Source: CAZJDV01 sp964544865 (GTDB taxonomy: Bacteria > Chloroflexota > Dehalococcoidia > Lucifugimonadales > CAJWER01). From it: 64,000 nt of DNA. Of this stretch, positions 9,058 to 17,041 are shown in pieces. Position numbers and translations under genes: made by a program. Location of the stretch: assembly GCA_964544865.1 (NCBI GenBank), contig CAZJDV010000003.1, positions 12,911 to 76,910 of the forward strand, written 5' to 3'. The stretch's first letter is position 1. Every line of letters starts with the position of its first letter. Under the pieces are notes generated by a model. The model had not been told where the DNA came from, made no database searches, and was given only the letters and a program-made list of their open reading frames with translations.

Positions 9058-9603
9058 TCAGAGCCCTTCGGGGAGGCGCACGACCATCCTGTTTTCGCCG
9101 GGTCGCACTTGAATCAGGACGTTCGCGATAGCAGGTATGAGAACCTCGGCGCCGTCCGGACCCTGCGTGACATATACGTCGTTGGCGCCCGTCTGCAAGA
9201 TCTCCGCCACCTTCCCCAGATAGCCGCGCTCTTCGTCCCACACGTCGATGCCAATGATCTGGTAGAAGTAGTAGGAACCCTGGGGCAGGGCTTGGAGTTG
9301 GTCGGAGGACACCGTGAGCTCGGTCCCGCGCAGCGACTCGGCCTGAGTCCGGTTGTTGACTACGTCGAGTTGCACGAACAGGCCACGCTTGGATCTGCGC
9401 GACGATGTCACTTTCGCGGGCCGCCCCTTTAGAAAGAGGGTGCTCCCGGGAGAGAAGCGGTGCGTGAAATCGCTAAGGGATTCTACCTTGAAGGCGCCGT
9501 GGAGACCCGAGGGCCCAAGGACCACTCCAACCACAACTGCGTCGTCGGAATCGGGTCGGGCTTCTTCGGCGGTGGGTTTGGTCGCCATGGGAAGTGCAGG
9601 CAT
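9058..9603 (-). CDS. rimM: 16S rRNA processing protein RimM
   Basis: Ribosome maturation factor for the 30S head; it binds S19. Of 181 residues, the N-terminal RimM barrel (VVVGVVLGPSGLHGAFKVE, then FLKGRPAKVTSSRRSKRG) is followed by the PRC-type domain with SYYFYQIIGIDVWDEERGY and LIPAIANVLIQVRPGENRM. The first 20 residues are a poorly conserved leader; GTG 9606, ATG 9603 and ATG 9585 are all possible starts, and 9603 is given. The stop codon lies 7 bases before the yebC promoter. trmD and rplS, which normally follow rimM, are absent here. Confidence 0.93.
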   Translation of the reverse strand: MPALPMATKPTAEEARPDSDDAVVVGVVLGPSGLHGAFKVESLSDFTHRFSPGSTLFLKGRPAKVTSSRRSKRGLFVQLDVVNNRTQAESLRGTELTVSSDQLQALPQGSYYFYQIIGIDVWDEERGYLGKVAEILQTGANDVYVTQGPDGAEVLIPAIANVLIQVRPGENRMVVRLPEGL

Positions 9604-9613
9604 CACCGTGGCC

Positions 9614-9841
9614 CTAGATTATCTCCAGGGTAGCGCGGACATCCTGTTTTACGGCCGCGACCCTGAGCAGGACTCGAACGGACTCGGCCACCCGGCCGTG
9701 CCGCCCGATGACCTTGCCCTTGTCCTCGGGTGCGACCTCCAATCGCAAGATGATGCGTCCGTCGATCTCCTCCTGGGTGACCCTCACCTCATCGGGATTG
9801 GACGCGATCGCCTTTACGATAAACTCGACCAGCTCCTTCAT
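9614..9841 (-). CDS. khpA: KH-domain RNA-binding protein KhpA (YlqC family)
   Basis: A 75-residue single KH-domain protein starting MKELVEFIVKAIASNPDEV. The RNA-binding GxxG loop is KVIGRHGRVAES. It sits in the usual place between rpsP and rimM; its ATG overlaps the rpsP stop by four bases (ATGA at 9838-9841), implying translational coupling. KhpA partners KhpB in other bacteria to regulate cell elongation and RNA metabolism. Confidence 0.92.
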   Translation of the reverse strand: MKELVEFIVKAIASNPDEVRVTQEEIDGRIILRLEVAPEDKGKVIGRHGRVAESVRVLLRVAAVKQDVRATLEII

Positions 9842-10095
9842 TGCCCCTCGACTTCGACCGCATCCTCCAGCCGTTTCAGGATCCGAGCGACGGCTTCGCT
9901 CGGCTGCGCTCCTTTGCGGATCCAGTCGCGCGCCTTCTCCTCGTCGATCGTCGCCATCGGTGGGTCGGTCAGGGGATCGTAGTGGCCAAGCTGCTCCACG
10001 AAGGCGCCATCACGGGCAGCCCGGGAGTCCGCCACAACAATCCTGTAGCTTGGTTGCTTCTTAGCGCCCACGCGCCTCAATCGAATTCGTAGCAT
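9838..10095 (-). CDS. rpsP: 30S ribosomal protein S16
   Basis: An 85-residue S16 beginning MLRIRLRRVGAKKQPSYRIV, followed by ADSRAARDGAFVEQLGHYDP and the C-terminal EEKARDWIRKGAQPSEAV, all family hallmarks. A GGTGA element four bases upstream serves as ribosome site. It is the first gene of the rpsP-khpA-rimM transcript. ffh, which precedes rpsP in many genomes, is not here: the upstream gene is the divergent rplI. Confidence 0.97.
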   Translation of the reverse strand: MLRIRLRRVGAKKQPSYRIVVADSRAARDGAFVEQLGHYDPLTDPPMATIDEEKARDWIRKGAQPSEAVARILKRLEDAVEVEGQ

Positions 10096-10133
10096 TTGTC
10101 ACCGTTAGCCATGGAGAAGAAGTTACGATTGAA

Positions 10134-10163
10134 ATTCTAGTCCGCCGCTCGGTGGCTTGTCAA
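10134..10163 (-). promoter_or_regulatory. Strong promoter of rpsP-khpA-rimM
   Basis: On the minus strand a perfect TTGACA (10158-10163), an 18-base spacer and TAGAAT (10134-10139), 38 bases before the rpsP ATG. It is one of the best consensus promoters in the window, in keeping with a ribosomal protein operon. Confidence 0.8.
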
Positions 10164-10348
10164 CGTCGCCGCCTGTGTCCAGGAGCCTTTTCACTATTAG
10201 TCTCGCTTCCAGCCGGACCGAGGTCCGACAGGCCGATCACGAACAAGGAGCCTCACATTCGCCAGCAGCTTCCGCATGATTTGAAGCCGCTCTCGTCCCG
10301 AACTCCTCGAAAAACCTCTGATGGAAACTACTCGTCGGCGCCATGTCA

Positions 10349-10390
10349 TGTTATAATCCGCACATCCTCCCCATGACGAAACTGGGGAGG
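10349..10390 (+). promoter_or_regulatory. Extended -10 promoter and 5' hairpin of rplI
   Basis: TATAAT at 10352-10357 is preceded by TG one base away (10349-10350), an extended -10 element; no -35 box is evident. The transcript would start near 10364, immediately at an inverted repeat: CCTCCCCA (10366-10373), a 9-base loop, TGGGGAGG (10383-10390). The left arm is also complementary to Shine-Dalgarno-like purines. The hairpin could protect the 5' end or act as a control element for L9 synthesis. The rest of the divergent spacer 10096-10450 shows no gene. Confidence 0.6.
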
Positions 10391-10450
10391 TATTGTCGCC
10401 CGAATCGAGCGCCCGCAGGCCGATGATCGGGCAGCTAGGGGAGCTATGCG

Positions 10451-11041
10451 ATGAGAGTGGTTTTTCTCGAGGACGTAGCCGGAGTCGCCCAGGGTGGCGA
10501 CGTCAAAGAGGTCAAGAACGGGTTCGCGCGCAACTACCTGATTCCCCAGCGGCTGGCGACGCCGGCCACGAAGGACGCCATGCAGCGCATCCGGACCCTC
10601 GCGAACGATGCCGAGGTCAACCGGCTCAAGACCCTCGCCGACATGAGAGAGCTCAGCAAGGAGCTTGATGGGACCCAGGTGAACATCGAGATGCGGGCCG
10701 GTGCAAGCGGGAGGCTGTACGGGTCAGTTACCAACGCGATCGTGGCCGAAGAGATCGCCAAGATGACTGACCGCGAGATCGACCGCCGGACTATTCAGAT
10801 ACCCGAGCCGATTCGCCAGACCGGCGTGTACGACCTTCGCGTTCGCCTTCACGCCGAGGTCGACGCCGGGATCTCGTTGGTCGTGTTCCCTGTCGGGGCC
10901 GACGCCGAGGAGTTCCTGACGAGCCTGCAAGAACCGGAAGAGGGCGAGCAAGAGGAATCAACGGAGGGCGAGGCCGAGGTCGAGGTCGAAGACGCGGCTG
11001 ACGAGGCCGACGTGCCGGACGAGCCGGCAGCAGAGGCATAG
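10451..11041 (+). CDS. rplI: 50S ribosomal protein L9 with acidic C-terminal tail
   Basis: Residues 1-150 are ordinary L9: MRVVFLEDVAGVAQGGDVKE, then VKNGFARNYLIPQRLATPAT, the long central helix, and the C-terminal domain GRLYGSVTNAIVAEEIAKM. The protein runs on to 196 residues with a tail of about 43 residues that is almost entirely Glu, Asp, Ala, Val and Pro (EEGEQEESTEGEAEVEVED). Most bacterial L9 proteins stop near 150. The start is an ATG behind an AGGGGAG site. dnaB follows 214 bases downstream, the common rplI-dnaB order, without rpsF, ssb or rpsR in front. Confidence 0.95.
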   Translation: MRVVFLEDVAGVAQGGDVKEVKNGFARNYLIPQRLATPATKDAMQRIRTLANDAEVNRLKTLADMRELSKELDGTQVNIEMRAGASGRLYGSVTNAIVAEEIAKMTDREIDRRTIQIPEPIRQTGVYDLRVRLHAEVDAGISLVVFPVGADAEEFLTSLQEPEEGEQEESTEGEAEVEVEDAADEADVPDEPAAEA

Positions 11042-11255
11042 GCTCTACCTGCCCCGCCGGTATTCTACGCCGAGAGGTGGGCGACCGCGGGGGTATAGCC
11101 CATACGCCGATCCCGGTCTCGATATGCCCCCGGGCGCCAGGTCACTCCCGATAAGCCCGCGGTCCGGCCGGACCGAAACGTTCGGCACGGCGCTATTGGC
11201 CCTTGCCGGCACTTCGCGACTTTAGTTACCACTACCGTCACACGGATGGTCTAAT

Positions 11256-12632
11256 TTGTACGCCGAACGACTCCTGCCCCACGACCCTGACGCCGAAGAG
11301 GCCGTGGTCGGCTCCGTCCTGATCGACGGAGAGGCCATCTCCAAGGTCACTGCATTCCTAAGAACGAACGACTTCTACGTGGCCAAGACGCGATGGTGCT
11401 TCGAGGCTTGCCAGGCGCTCGTCGAGCGCGGGGAGGCGATCAACCAGGTCTCGGTAGGCCACGAGCTGTCCCATCTCGAAAGGCTCGACGAGATCGGCGG
11501 CACATCGTATCTCGGGCACCTGGTGCGCTCGGTCCCGACGTCCGTCCACATCGAGCACTACGCGCGAATCGTCCAGCGGGCCTCGATAAGGCGGCAGCTC
11601 ATCTCGGCGGCCGGGGACATCGCCACCATCGGCTACGAGGCCGACTCCGACGTCGAGGCCGCAATGGGCCGGGCCGAGGAGCTGCTCTTCAAAGTCCGCA
11701 CCGGTCGCGGCACCCGCGACTTCGTCCACATCAGGGAAGTCCTCGACATCTACATGGAGGAGACGGCAACCCTCGAACTCGACCGCGACTCGCACCTGGC
11801 TCCGATCCCGACTGGGTTCGCGAAGCTCGACGAGCTACTGGGCAACGGCCTGCAGCGCTCTGACATGATCGTTCTCGCGGCCCGGCCCAGCCTGGGTAAG
11901 AGCGCCCTGGCGTTCAACGTCGCCCGCCACGCCGCCGAGCACGGCGCACGCGTCGGTATCTTCAGCCTCGAGATGAGCGCCGAGCAGATCGCGCTTCGCC
12001 TTCTGTCGGGCGATGCCAACGTGGACAGTCACCGCCTGCGGCTCGGTTTTGTGAGCGATTCGGAGGAGCAGCGGGTTCTCGACTCGATCGGAATACTGTC
12101 CGAGTTGCCGATCTATATCGATGACACGCCCATCCAGGGCACCGTGGAGATGCGTGGGAAATCGCGCCGCCTCCAGGCCGAGCGCGGCTTGGACCTGCTC
12201 ATCGTCGACTACATGCAGCTCATGTCCAGCACCCAGAGGTCCGACAATCGAGTCCTGGAGATGGGGGAGTTCTCCCGGTCGCTGAAGGGGATCGCCCGGG
12301 ACCTGGACATCCCCGTGCTGGCCTGCTCGCAGCTCAGCCGCGCCTCAGAGCAGAGACCCAACCACCGGCCGATCTTATCGGACCTGCGGGAGAGCGGCAG
12401 CATCGAGCAGGACGCCGACGTGGTGGCGTTCATCTACCGCGAGGACCGCTACACCACCCGCGAAGAGTGGGAGACGCACAACCCCAGCGAGCCGTATCCC
12501 GAGAACATCGCGGAGCTAATCATAGCCAAACACCGGAACGGGCCGACGGACACGATTCGCCTCTACTTCCGAAAGGACGTGGTGCGCTTCGAGAACCTGG
12601 CGACTTCGGTGACGTCGAGGGAGTACGCGTAG
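11256..12632 (+). CDS. dnaB: Replicative DNA helicase DnaB
   Basis: Hexameric 5'-3' replication fork helicase, 458 residues. The N-terminal domain opens YAERLLPHDPDAEEAVVGSV. The RecA-like motor has Walker A ARPSLGKSALAFNVA, Walker B LLIVDYMQLM, the arginine-finger region SQLSRASEQRP and SDLRESGSIEQDADVV. The start codon is TTG at 11256: no ATG or GTG lies between it and the conserved LPHDPDAEEA segment. The next gene begins one base after its stop, and the group dnaB - DnaD-like - DnaC-like reads as a replication initiation operon. Confidence 0.96.
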   Translation: MYAERLLPHDPDAEEAVVGSVLIDGEAISKVTAFLRTNDFYVAKTRWCFEACQALVERGEAINQVSVGHELSHLERLDEIGGTSYLGHLVRSVPTSVHIEHYARIVQRASIRRQLISAAGDIATIGYEADSDVEAAMGRAEELLFKVRTGRGTRDFVHIREVLDIYMEETATLELDRDSHLAPIPTGFAKLDELLGNGLQRSDMIVLAARPSLGKSALAFNVARHAAEHGARVGIFSLEMSAEQIALRLLSGDANVDSHRLRLGFVSDSEEQRVLDSIGILSELPIYIDDTPIQGTVEMRGKSRRLQAERGLDLLIVDYMQLMSSTQRSDNRVLEMGEFSRSLKGIARDLDIPVLACSQLSRASEQRPNHRPILSDLRESGSIEQDADVVAFIYREDRYTTREEWETHNPSEPYPENIAELIIAKHRNGPTDTIRLYFRKDVVRFENLATSVTSREYA

Positions 12633-12633
12633 C

Positions 12634-13296
12634 ATGGCGTTCGCCGGTTTTTCGCCCAGGGTCCGCTTTACACCCGTGCCAGATCCGCTCTTCGGCCCGC
12701 TGCTCGAGCAGATCGGCGACCTGTCCGAGCTCAAGGCCACCCTGCGCATAATCTGGCTATTGCACCAGAAGAAGGGATATCCGAGATACGTCACCCACGG
12801 CGAGTTGCTGGCGGACCGCGTCCTTGCCAGGGGGCTGTCCGTGGAGGGTCGTGAGCCGGGTCCGGAGCTTGAACGTGCATTGAAGATGGCGGTGCGGCGC
12901 GGGACGCTTGTGACGGGCGCCGAGGACGGCCGGGAGCGGCTGTATGCGCTGAACACCGAGCGCGATCGGCGCGCGATCGGCCAGGGAGCGCACGCCCCTC
13001 GGACCACCGACGCGGAGCCCGCGACGAGCGAGGAGGAGCGTCGAAACATCTTCGTCCTGTACGAGGATAGCATTGGGATGCTCAACCCGATGATCGCCGA
13101 GACGCTCAAGGAGGCCGAGCAGAGCTATCCCGAACCCTGGTTTGAGGATGCCTTTCGGGAGGCCGTCGAGAACAACAAGCGAAGCTGGCGTTACGTCGCG
13201 GCCATACTGGATCGCTGGGAGCGAGAGGGCAAGAGCGATGGAGGACCTGGGCGATATTCTAAAGAGGCTGGCTACCAGAAGCACTTCCGGAGATAG
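12634..13296 (+). CDS. DnaD-domain replication protein
   Basis: A 220-residue protein. Residues about 135-205 form the DnaD/DnaB2 C-terminal domain: VLYEDSIGMLNPMIAETLKE, then PEPWFEDAFREAVENNKRSW, and YVAAILDRWEREGK, the pattern found in Bacillus DnaD/DnaB and phage replication proteins that bind DNA and assist helicase loading. The N-terminal half (LSELKATLRIIWLLHQKKGYP) looks like a winged helix. It starts one base after dnaB and its end overlaps the helicase-loader gene by 59 bases, so the three are coupled. Role inferred: primosome assembly at the origin or at stalled forks. Confidence 0.85.
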   Translation: MAFAGFSPRVRFTPVPDPLFGPLLEQIGDLSELKATLRIIWLLHQKKGYPRYVTHGELLADRVLARGLSVEGREPGPELERALKMAVRRGTLVTGAEDGRERLYALNTERDRRAIGQGAHAPRTTDAEPATSEEERRNIFVLYEDSIGMLNPMIAETLKEAEQSYPEPWFEDAFREAVENNKRSWRYVAAILDRWEREGKSDGGPGRYSKEAGYQKHFRR

Positions 13297-14626
13297 GCCT
13301 CCCGACGACCTCTTCGAAGGTCCTGAGCCCTGCGGTATATGCGGGGGCCGGGGTTGGCTAACGTCCGAGGTGCCGGTCGGCCACCCAGAGTTCGGGCGGC
13401 TCGTCATATGCGAGTGCCAGCAGCAAGAGATGCAGGTGGACCGGTACTCCAGACTGCTGCGCTACAGCGGTCTCGGATATCTGACGCGGTTCACCTTCGA
13501 GTCGCTGAAACCCGAGGGGCTCGCCGACGAGCCAGAGAGCCGGCAGAGGTTCCAGACCGCGTACAGCGAGACCATCGATTTCTGCGACAAGCCCTCCGGC
13601 TGGCTCGTCATCGCGGGCCCCCACGGCTCGGGGAAGACCCACCTGGCGGCGGCGATCGGCAACCGCTGCATCGAGCGGGGGCACGTCGTGTTCTTCTCCC
13701 ACGTGCCCGACCTGCTGGACCATCTGCGCGCGACATACAGCCCCACCAGCGACGTCGGATACAGCGAACTCTTCGAGCAGGTGAGAAGCACGCCCCTGCT
13801 CATACTAGACGGCCTGGGCAGCCACAGCACGACGCCCTGGGCCGAGGAGAAGTTGCGGCAGATAATCAACCACCGCTACAACGCCGAGCTGCCCACCGTC
13901 GTGACCACCGCGGTCCCGATGGAAGAGCTGGACGAGCAGATATCGAGCCGGCTGCAGGCCCCGGGCCTGGGCCAGACCCTGGAGCTCCGATCGAAGACCG
14001 CGGAGCCTGTCGGACGCCTTGGCGGCATCGAGCCCGAGCTTCTGCACCGCATGACCTTCGAGACCTTCAACGTGCGCGGCAACAACCCTACAGCCGGGCA
14101 GAGGGCCAGCCTGGAACACGCGTTCACGTTCGCCAGGCACTACGCGGAGCAGCCGGACGGATGGGTCACGTTCTTCGGTGAGACCGGGGTCGGGAAGACT
14201 CACCTCGCGGTGGCCATCGCCGCCGAGCGGCTTAAGGCCGGTCACCCAGTGTTTTTTATCATGGTGGCGGACCTCCTCGACCACCTGAGGGCGACGTTCG
14301 CCCCGAACAGCACGGTGACCTACGACCAGCGCTTCGAAGAGATAAAGAACAGCCCCCTGCTGGTCCTGGACGACCTGAGCGGGGAGAAAGGCAGCACCTG
14401 GGCCGAGGAGAAGCTTCGCCAGATCTTCGTTCACAGGCATAACGCCCGCCTGCCCACGGTCATCACTACGCTCGTCGATTATGCGAAGCCGGAGGTGCAT
14501 GGCCCGGTGGGCTCCCGCATCCAGGACCCTTCCGTGGGCGAGTTGATACACCTGGTCACGCCAGATTATCGCAACAAGAAACGTCGCCGCGACCGCGCCA
14601 CGACCAAGGGCAAGGCCACCCGCTGA
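13238..14626 (+). CDS. DnaC/DnaI-like helicase loader with two tandem AAA+ domains
   Basis: A 462-residue protein; ordinary DnaC/DnaI/IstB loaders are 230-310. Start MEDLGDILKRL at 13238, inside the end of the DnaD-like gene. A Cys4 zinc-ribbon candidate (CGIC at 32-35, CEC at 58-60) precedes the first ATPase: Walker A GPHGSGKT 127-134, Walker B LLILDG 187-192, SSRL 237-240. A second ATPase follows: Walker A GETGVGKT 314-321, Walker B LLVLDD 374-379, GSRIQD 425-430. The two halves share VxDLLDHLRAT and TWAEEKLRQI-type segments, so the gene arose by internal duplication. The first Walker B has Gly where the second has the acidic residue, hinting that only the second site hydrolyses ATP well. 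Confidence 0.9.
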   Translation: MEDLGDILKRLATRSTSGDRPPDDLFEGPEPCGICGGRGWLTSEVPVGHPEFGRLVICECQQQEMQVDRYSRLLRYSGLGYLTRFTFESLKPEGLADEPESRQRFQTAYSETIDFCDKPSGWLVIAGPHGSGKTHLAAAIGNRCIERGHVVFFSHVPDLLDHLRATYSPTSDVGYSELFEQVRSTPLLILDGLGSHSTTPWAEEKLRQIINHRYNAELPTVVTTAVPMEELDEQISSRLQAPGLGQTLELRSKTAEPVGRLGGIEPELLHRMTFETFNVRGNNPTAGQRASLEHAFTFARHYAEQPDGWVTFFGETGVGKTHLAVAIAAERLKAGHPVFFIMVADLLDHLRATFAPNSTVTYDQRFEEIKNSPLLVLDDLSGEKGSTWAEEKLRQIFVHRHNARLPTVITTLVDYAKPEVHGPVGSRIQDPSVGELIHLVTPDYRNKKRRRDRATTKGKATR

Positions 14627-14630
14627 CCGC

Positions 14631-14978
14631 ATGGAGGATGAGAGCTGCACCTTCTGCGATGTCATATCCCGGCGGCTGCCGGGCATGATTCGCTACGAAG
14701 ACGACGATCTTGTCGTCTTCGATAACCATCTCGACTGGGTCCCTGTCATGCTTCGCCTTGCGCCGCGGCGGCATATGAGCCAGGAAGAGTTGTGGCGCAG
14801 CGGGCCTTTGATGTCCCAGATCTCCTCCCTGGCCGTCCGTATGGGCCGCGAGCACTCACCCGATGGCTTTCGAGTCCTCTCCAATTTTGGCGACGACGCC
14901 CTCCAGACCCAGACCCACGGCCACCTGCACGTCATCGGGGGGATCTTCCTGGGTCTGTACCTTCGTCCATCGGGGTGA
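14631..14978 (+). CDS. HIT (histidine triad) family protein
   Basis: A 115-residue protein with the triad THGHLHVIGG near the C-terminus (His-x-His-x-His) and the N-terminal CTFCDVISRRLPG and YEDDDLVVFDNHLDWVPV typical of the HINT branch. These enzymes hydrolyse nucleoside phosphoramidates or dinucleoside polyphosphates. It starts four bases after the helicase loader's TGA and is the last gene of that run. The sequence QTQTHGHLH replaces the more frequent QxVxHxHxH but keeps all three histidines. Confidence 0.88.
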   Translation: MEDESCTFCDVISRRLPGMIRYEDDDLVVFDNHLDWVPVMLRLAPRRHMSQEELWRSGPLMSQISSLAVRMGREHSPDGFRVLSNFGDDALQTQTHGHLHVIGGIFLGLYLRPSG

Positions 14979-15128
14979 CGGGTTGCCGCGTCCACCCGAT
15001 TGCGTCCGCCCACGACGCGCGTTACACTGGGTGCCAACGGCGCTGCCTCTACCTATCGGTGCGCTCTCCCCGCGGGGCGCGGGGAGCCGCTATAGCGCCA
15101 GCTCAGTCGACACTCAGGAGATCTGAAC

Positions 15129-16079
15129 ATGCTAGTAGGCCACGGCGAACACACCTATGAGTGGATCGAGAAGTGGGCCAAGATCCCCGACACCGACACC
15201 GCCAGGACCGGCTGGGCCCACCACGGCATCGTGGCCAGCGAAACGGGCAAGGTTATCACGTTCCACCAGGGCGATCCCAACGTCCTGGTATTTGACGAGG
15301 ACGGCAACCTGGAGCAGTCATGGAACGGCGCGGTGGACAACGCCCACGGGATGCACATCGTCAAGGAGGGCAGCACCGAGTACCTGTGGCTGGCGGACAA
15401 CACGACCGGCAGGGTGCTCAAGACCACCCTCGATGGCGAGCATGTGATGAGTATCGAAAAGCCGGACATTGAGGTCTACCGCGAGGGAAAGTACTCGCCG
15501 ACCGGGGTGGCCGTCGACCAGGAACAGCACGGCGGCGATGGCGGCATATACGTTACAGACGGTTACGGCTCCAGCTACGTCCACCGATACGACCAGGACG
15601 GGAACTACATCAGCAGCATTAACGGCGAGGAAGGGGAAGCCGGCAAATTCTCCACGCCTCACGGCGTATGGGTGGACACGCGAAAACCGGAGAGGGAGCT
15701 GTACGTTGCGGACCGCAGCAATGGGCGTATTCAGGTCTACGACTTGGAGGGCAACTACAGGCGGGTCCTCGGCCGCGCTCCGGGGGCCGACTGGCTGCAC
15801 AGCCCGGCCGCGTTCGCCCAGAGCGGCAGCACGATGATTGCGGCGGAACTGCGGGGCTCCAGGATCACCGTGCTGGACATCGAGGACAACCTGGTCGCCT
15901 ACCTTGGCGAGAACTCCGGCGCCTTCAATCTGAAGGAAGGCTGGCCCAATGTCGCCCACGAGACTCTCGAGGTCGGAAAGTTCAACAGCCCCCACGGCGT
16001 GGCGGCGGACGGACAAGGGAACATCTACGTCGCCGAGTGGCTGATAGGCGGTCGCATAAACAAGCTCGCAAAGAAGTAG
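15129..16079 (+). CDS. NHL-repeat beta-propeller protein
   Basis: A 316-residue protein without a signal peptide. It has at least five NHL-like blades: NAHGMHIVKEG, SPTGVAVDQEQ, YVTDGYGSSYVHRYDQDGNY, TPHGVWVD...LYVADRSNGRIQVYDL, and SPHGVAADGQGNIYVAEW. A good AGGAGAT ribosome site lies eight bases upstream. It starts a rightward group with an epimerase, a class III aminotransferase and an ABM protein. Relatives include peptidyl-alpha-hydroxyglycine lyase-like propellers, but the catalytic role here is unknown. Confidence 0.8.
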   Translation: MLVGHGEHTYEWIEKWAKIPDTDTARTGWAHHGIVASETGKVITFHQGDPNVLVFDEDGNLEQSWNGAVDNAHGMHIVKEGSTEYLWLADNTTGRVLKTTLDGEHVMSIEKPDIEVYREGKYSPTGVAVDQEQHGGDGGIYVTDGYGSSYVHRYDQDGNYISSINGEEGEAGKFSTPHGVWVDTRKPERELYVADRSNGRIQVYDLEGNYRRVLGRAPGADWLHSPAAFAQSGSTMIAAELRGSRITVLDIEDNLVAYLGENSGAFNLKEGWPNVAHETLEVGKFNSPHGVAADGQGNIYVAEWLIGGRINKLAKK

Positions 16080-16115
16080 CGGCGGCCTCGCCCTCCAGAT
16101 GGTGCTTGGCAGGAG

Positions 16116-16949
16116 ATGGGCAACATGATCGTCGTAACGGGCGCGGCGGGACGGCTCGGTAGCATGGTAGTACGCCGTTTGGTAGACACGGGGCACGAGG
16201 TGCTGGCCACAGACCGAGTCGCCCCCGACGAGACGCCGAGTGAGTTTGTCCAGGTCGACCTCGGCGATCCGAAACGGCTCGGCGAGGTGTTGAAGGGCGC
16301 CGAGGGGGTCATTCACATGGGGGCCGTACCCGGCCCGACCAGGGCGACGCCCCGCGAAACGTTCGAGAACAACGTCGGGAGCACCTTCAACGTCCTGATG
16401 GCGGCGGAGGAGCTGGGCATCCGGCGCGTGGTCTTCTCGTCGAGCGCCTTCGGCATGGGCTGGGCCCACGATCCGTCGGCCTTCGTGCCACTGTACGTGC
16501 CCCTGGACGAGGACCACCCCATGATGTCGTTCGAGCCCTACGGGCTCTCCAAGCAGATCGGCGAGACCATCGGCGCCATGGTCGCGCACCGTTCCTCCAC
16601 GAGCGTGGCCAGCCTGCGGTTCACAAACGTGGTCTGGCCTGAGGTACTGGCGGAGTTTCCCTGGCCCGTGCCCACGCCCGAAGAACCCCTTACGCTGGTG
16701 ATGCGGGCGTACGCCGATCCCGACGACGTGGCTGAGGCACATCGGCTGGCTCTCAAAGCAGATCTGACGGGACACGAAGCCTTCATGCTCGCCCAGCCGA
16801 CCACTCGCTTCACGGAGCCCACGGCCGAGCTCATCGAGTCGAACTTCGGGTCGAAGGTGAAGATCCGGGGCGAGCTGAAAGGGAACGCCAGCGTTATCAA
16901 CGCGGAGAAGGCGCGCCGGATGCTGGGGTGGAGGCCGCGGGACAGTTGA
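16116..16949 (+). CDS. NAD-dependent epimerase/dehydratase (extended SDR)
   Basis: A 277-residue extended short-chain dehydrogenase. It has the Rossmann motif VTGAAGRLGSMVVRRL, the acidic NAD-specific residue in ATDRV, the catalytic Ser region VVFSSSAFGMGW and the Tyr-x3-Lys in PYGLSKQIGE. It resembles GDP- or UDP-sugar epimerases or uronate dehydrogenases, but at 277 residues it is short for nucleotide-sugar enzymes. The gene sits 36 bases after the NHL protein and 92 before the aminotransferase. Confidence 0.85.
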   Translation: MGNMIVVTGAAGRLGSMVVRRLVDTGHEVLATDRVAPDETPSEFVQVDLGDPKRLGEVLKGAEGVIHMGAVPGPTRATPRETFENNVGSTFNVLMAAEELGIRRVVFSSSAFGMGWAHDPSAFVPLYVPLDEDHPMMSFEPYGLSKQIGETIGAMVAHRSSTSVASLRFTNVVWPEVLAEFPWPVPTPEEPLTLVMRAYADPDDVAEAHRLALKADLTGHEAFMLAQPTTRFTEPTAELIESNFGSKVKIRGELKGNASVINAEKARRMLGWRPRDS

Positions 16950-17041
16950 AACGGACGATAGCCGGCCGGCCGGCCGCTCCTGGAGGCAACACTTCCACAT
17001 TCGAACAACTAACGAAAACCCACTGAGCCAGGAGGAACGCA

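Noticed and set aside
9660..9690. GACTCGAACGG looked like a tRNA T-arm
   Set aside because: It lies in the khpA coding sequence and no acceptor or anticodon stem can be formed around it.
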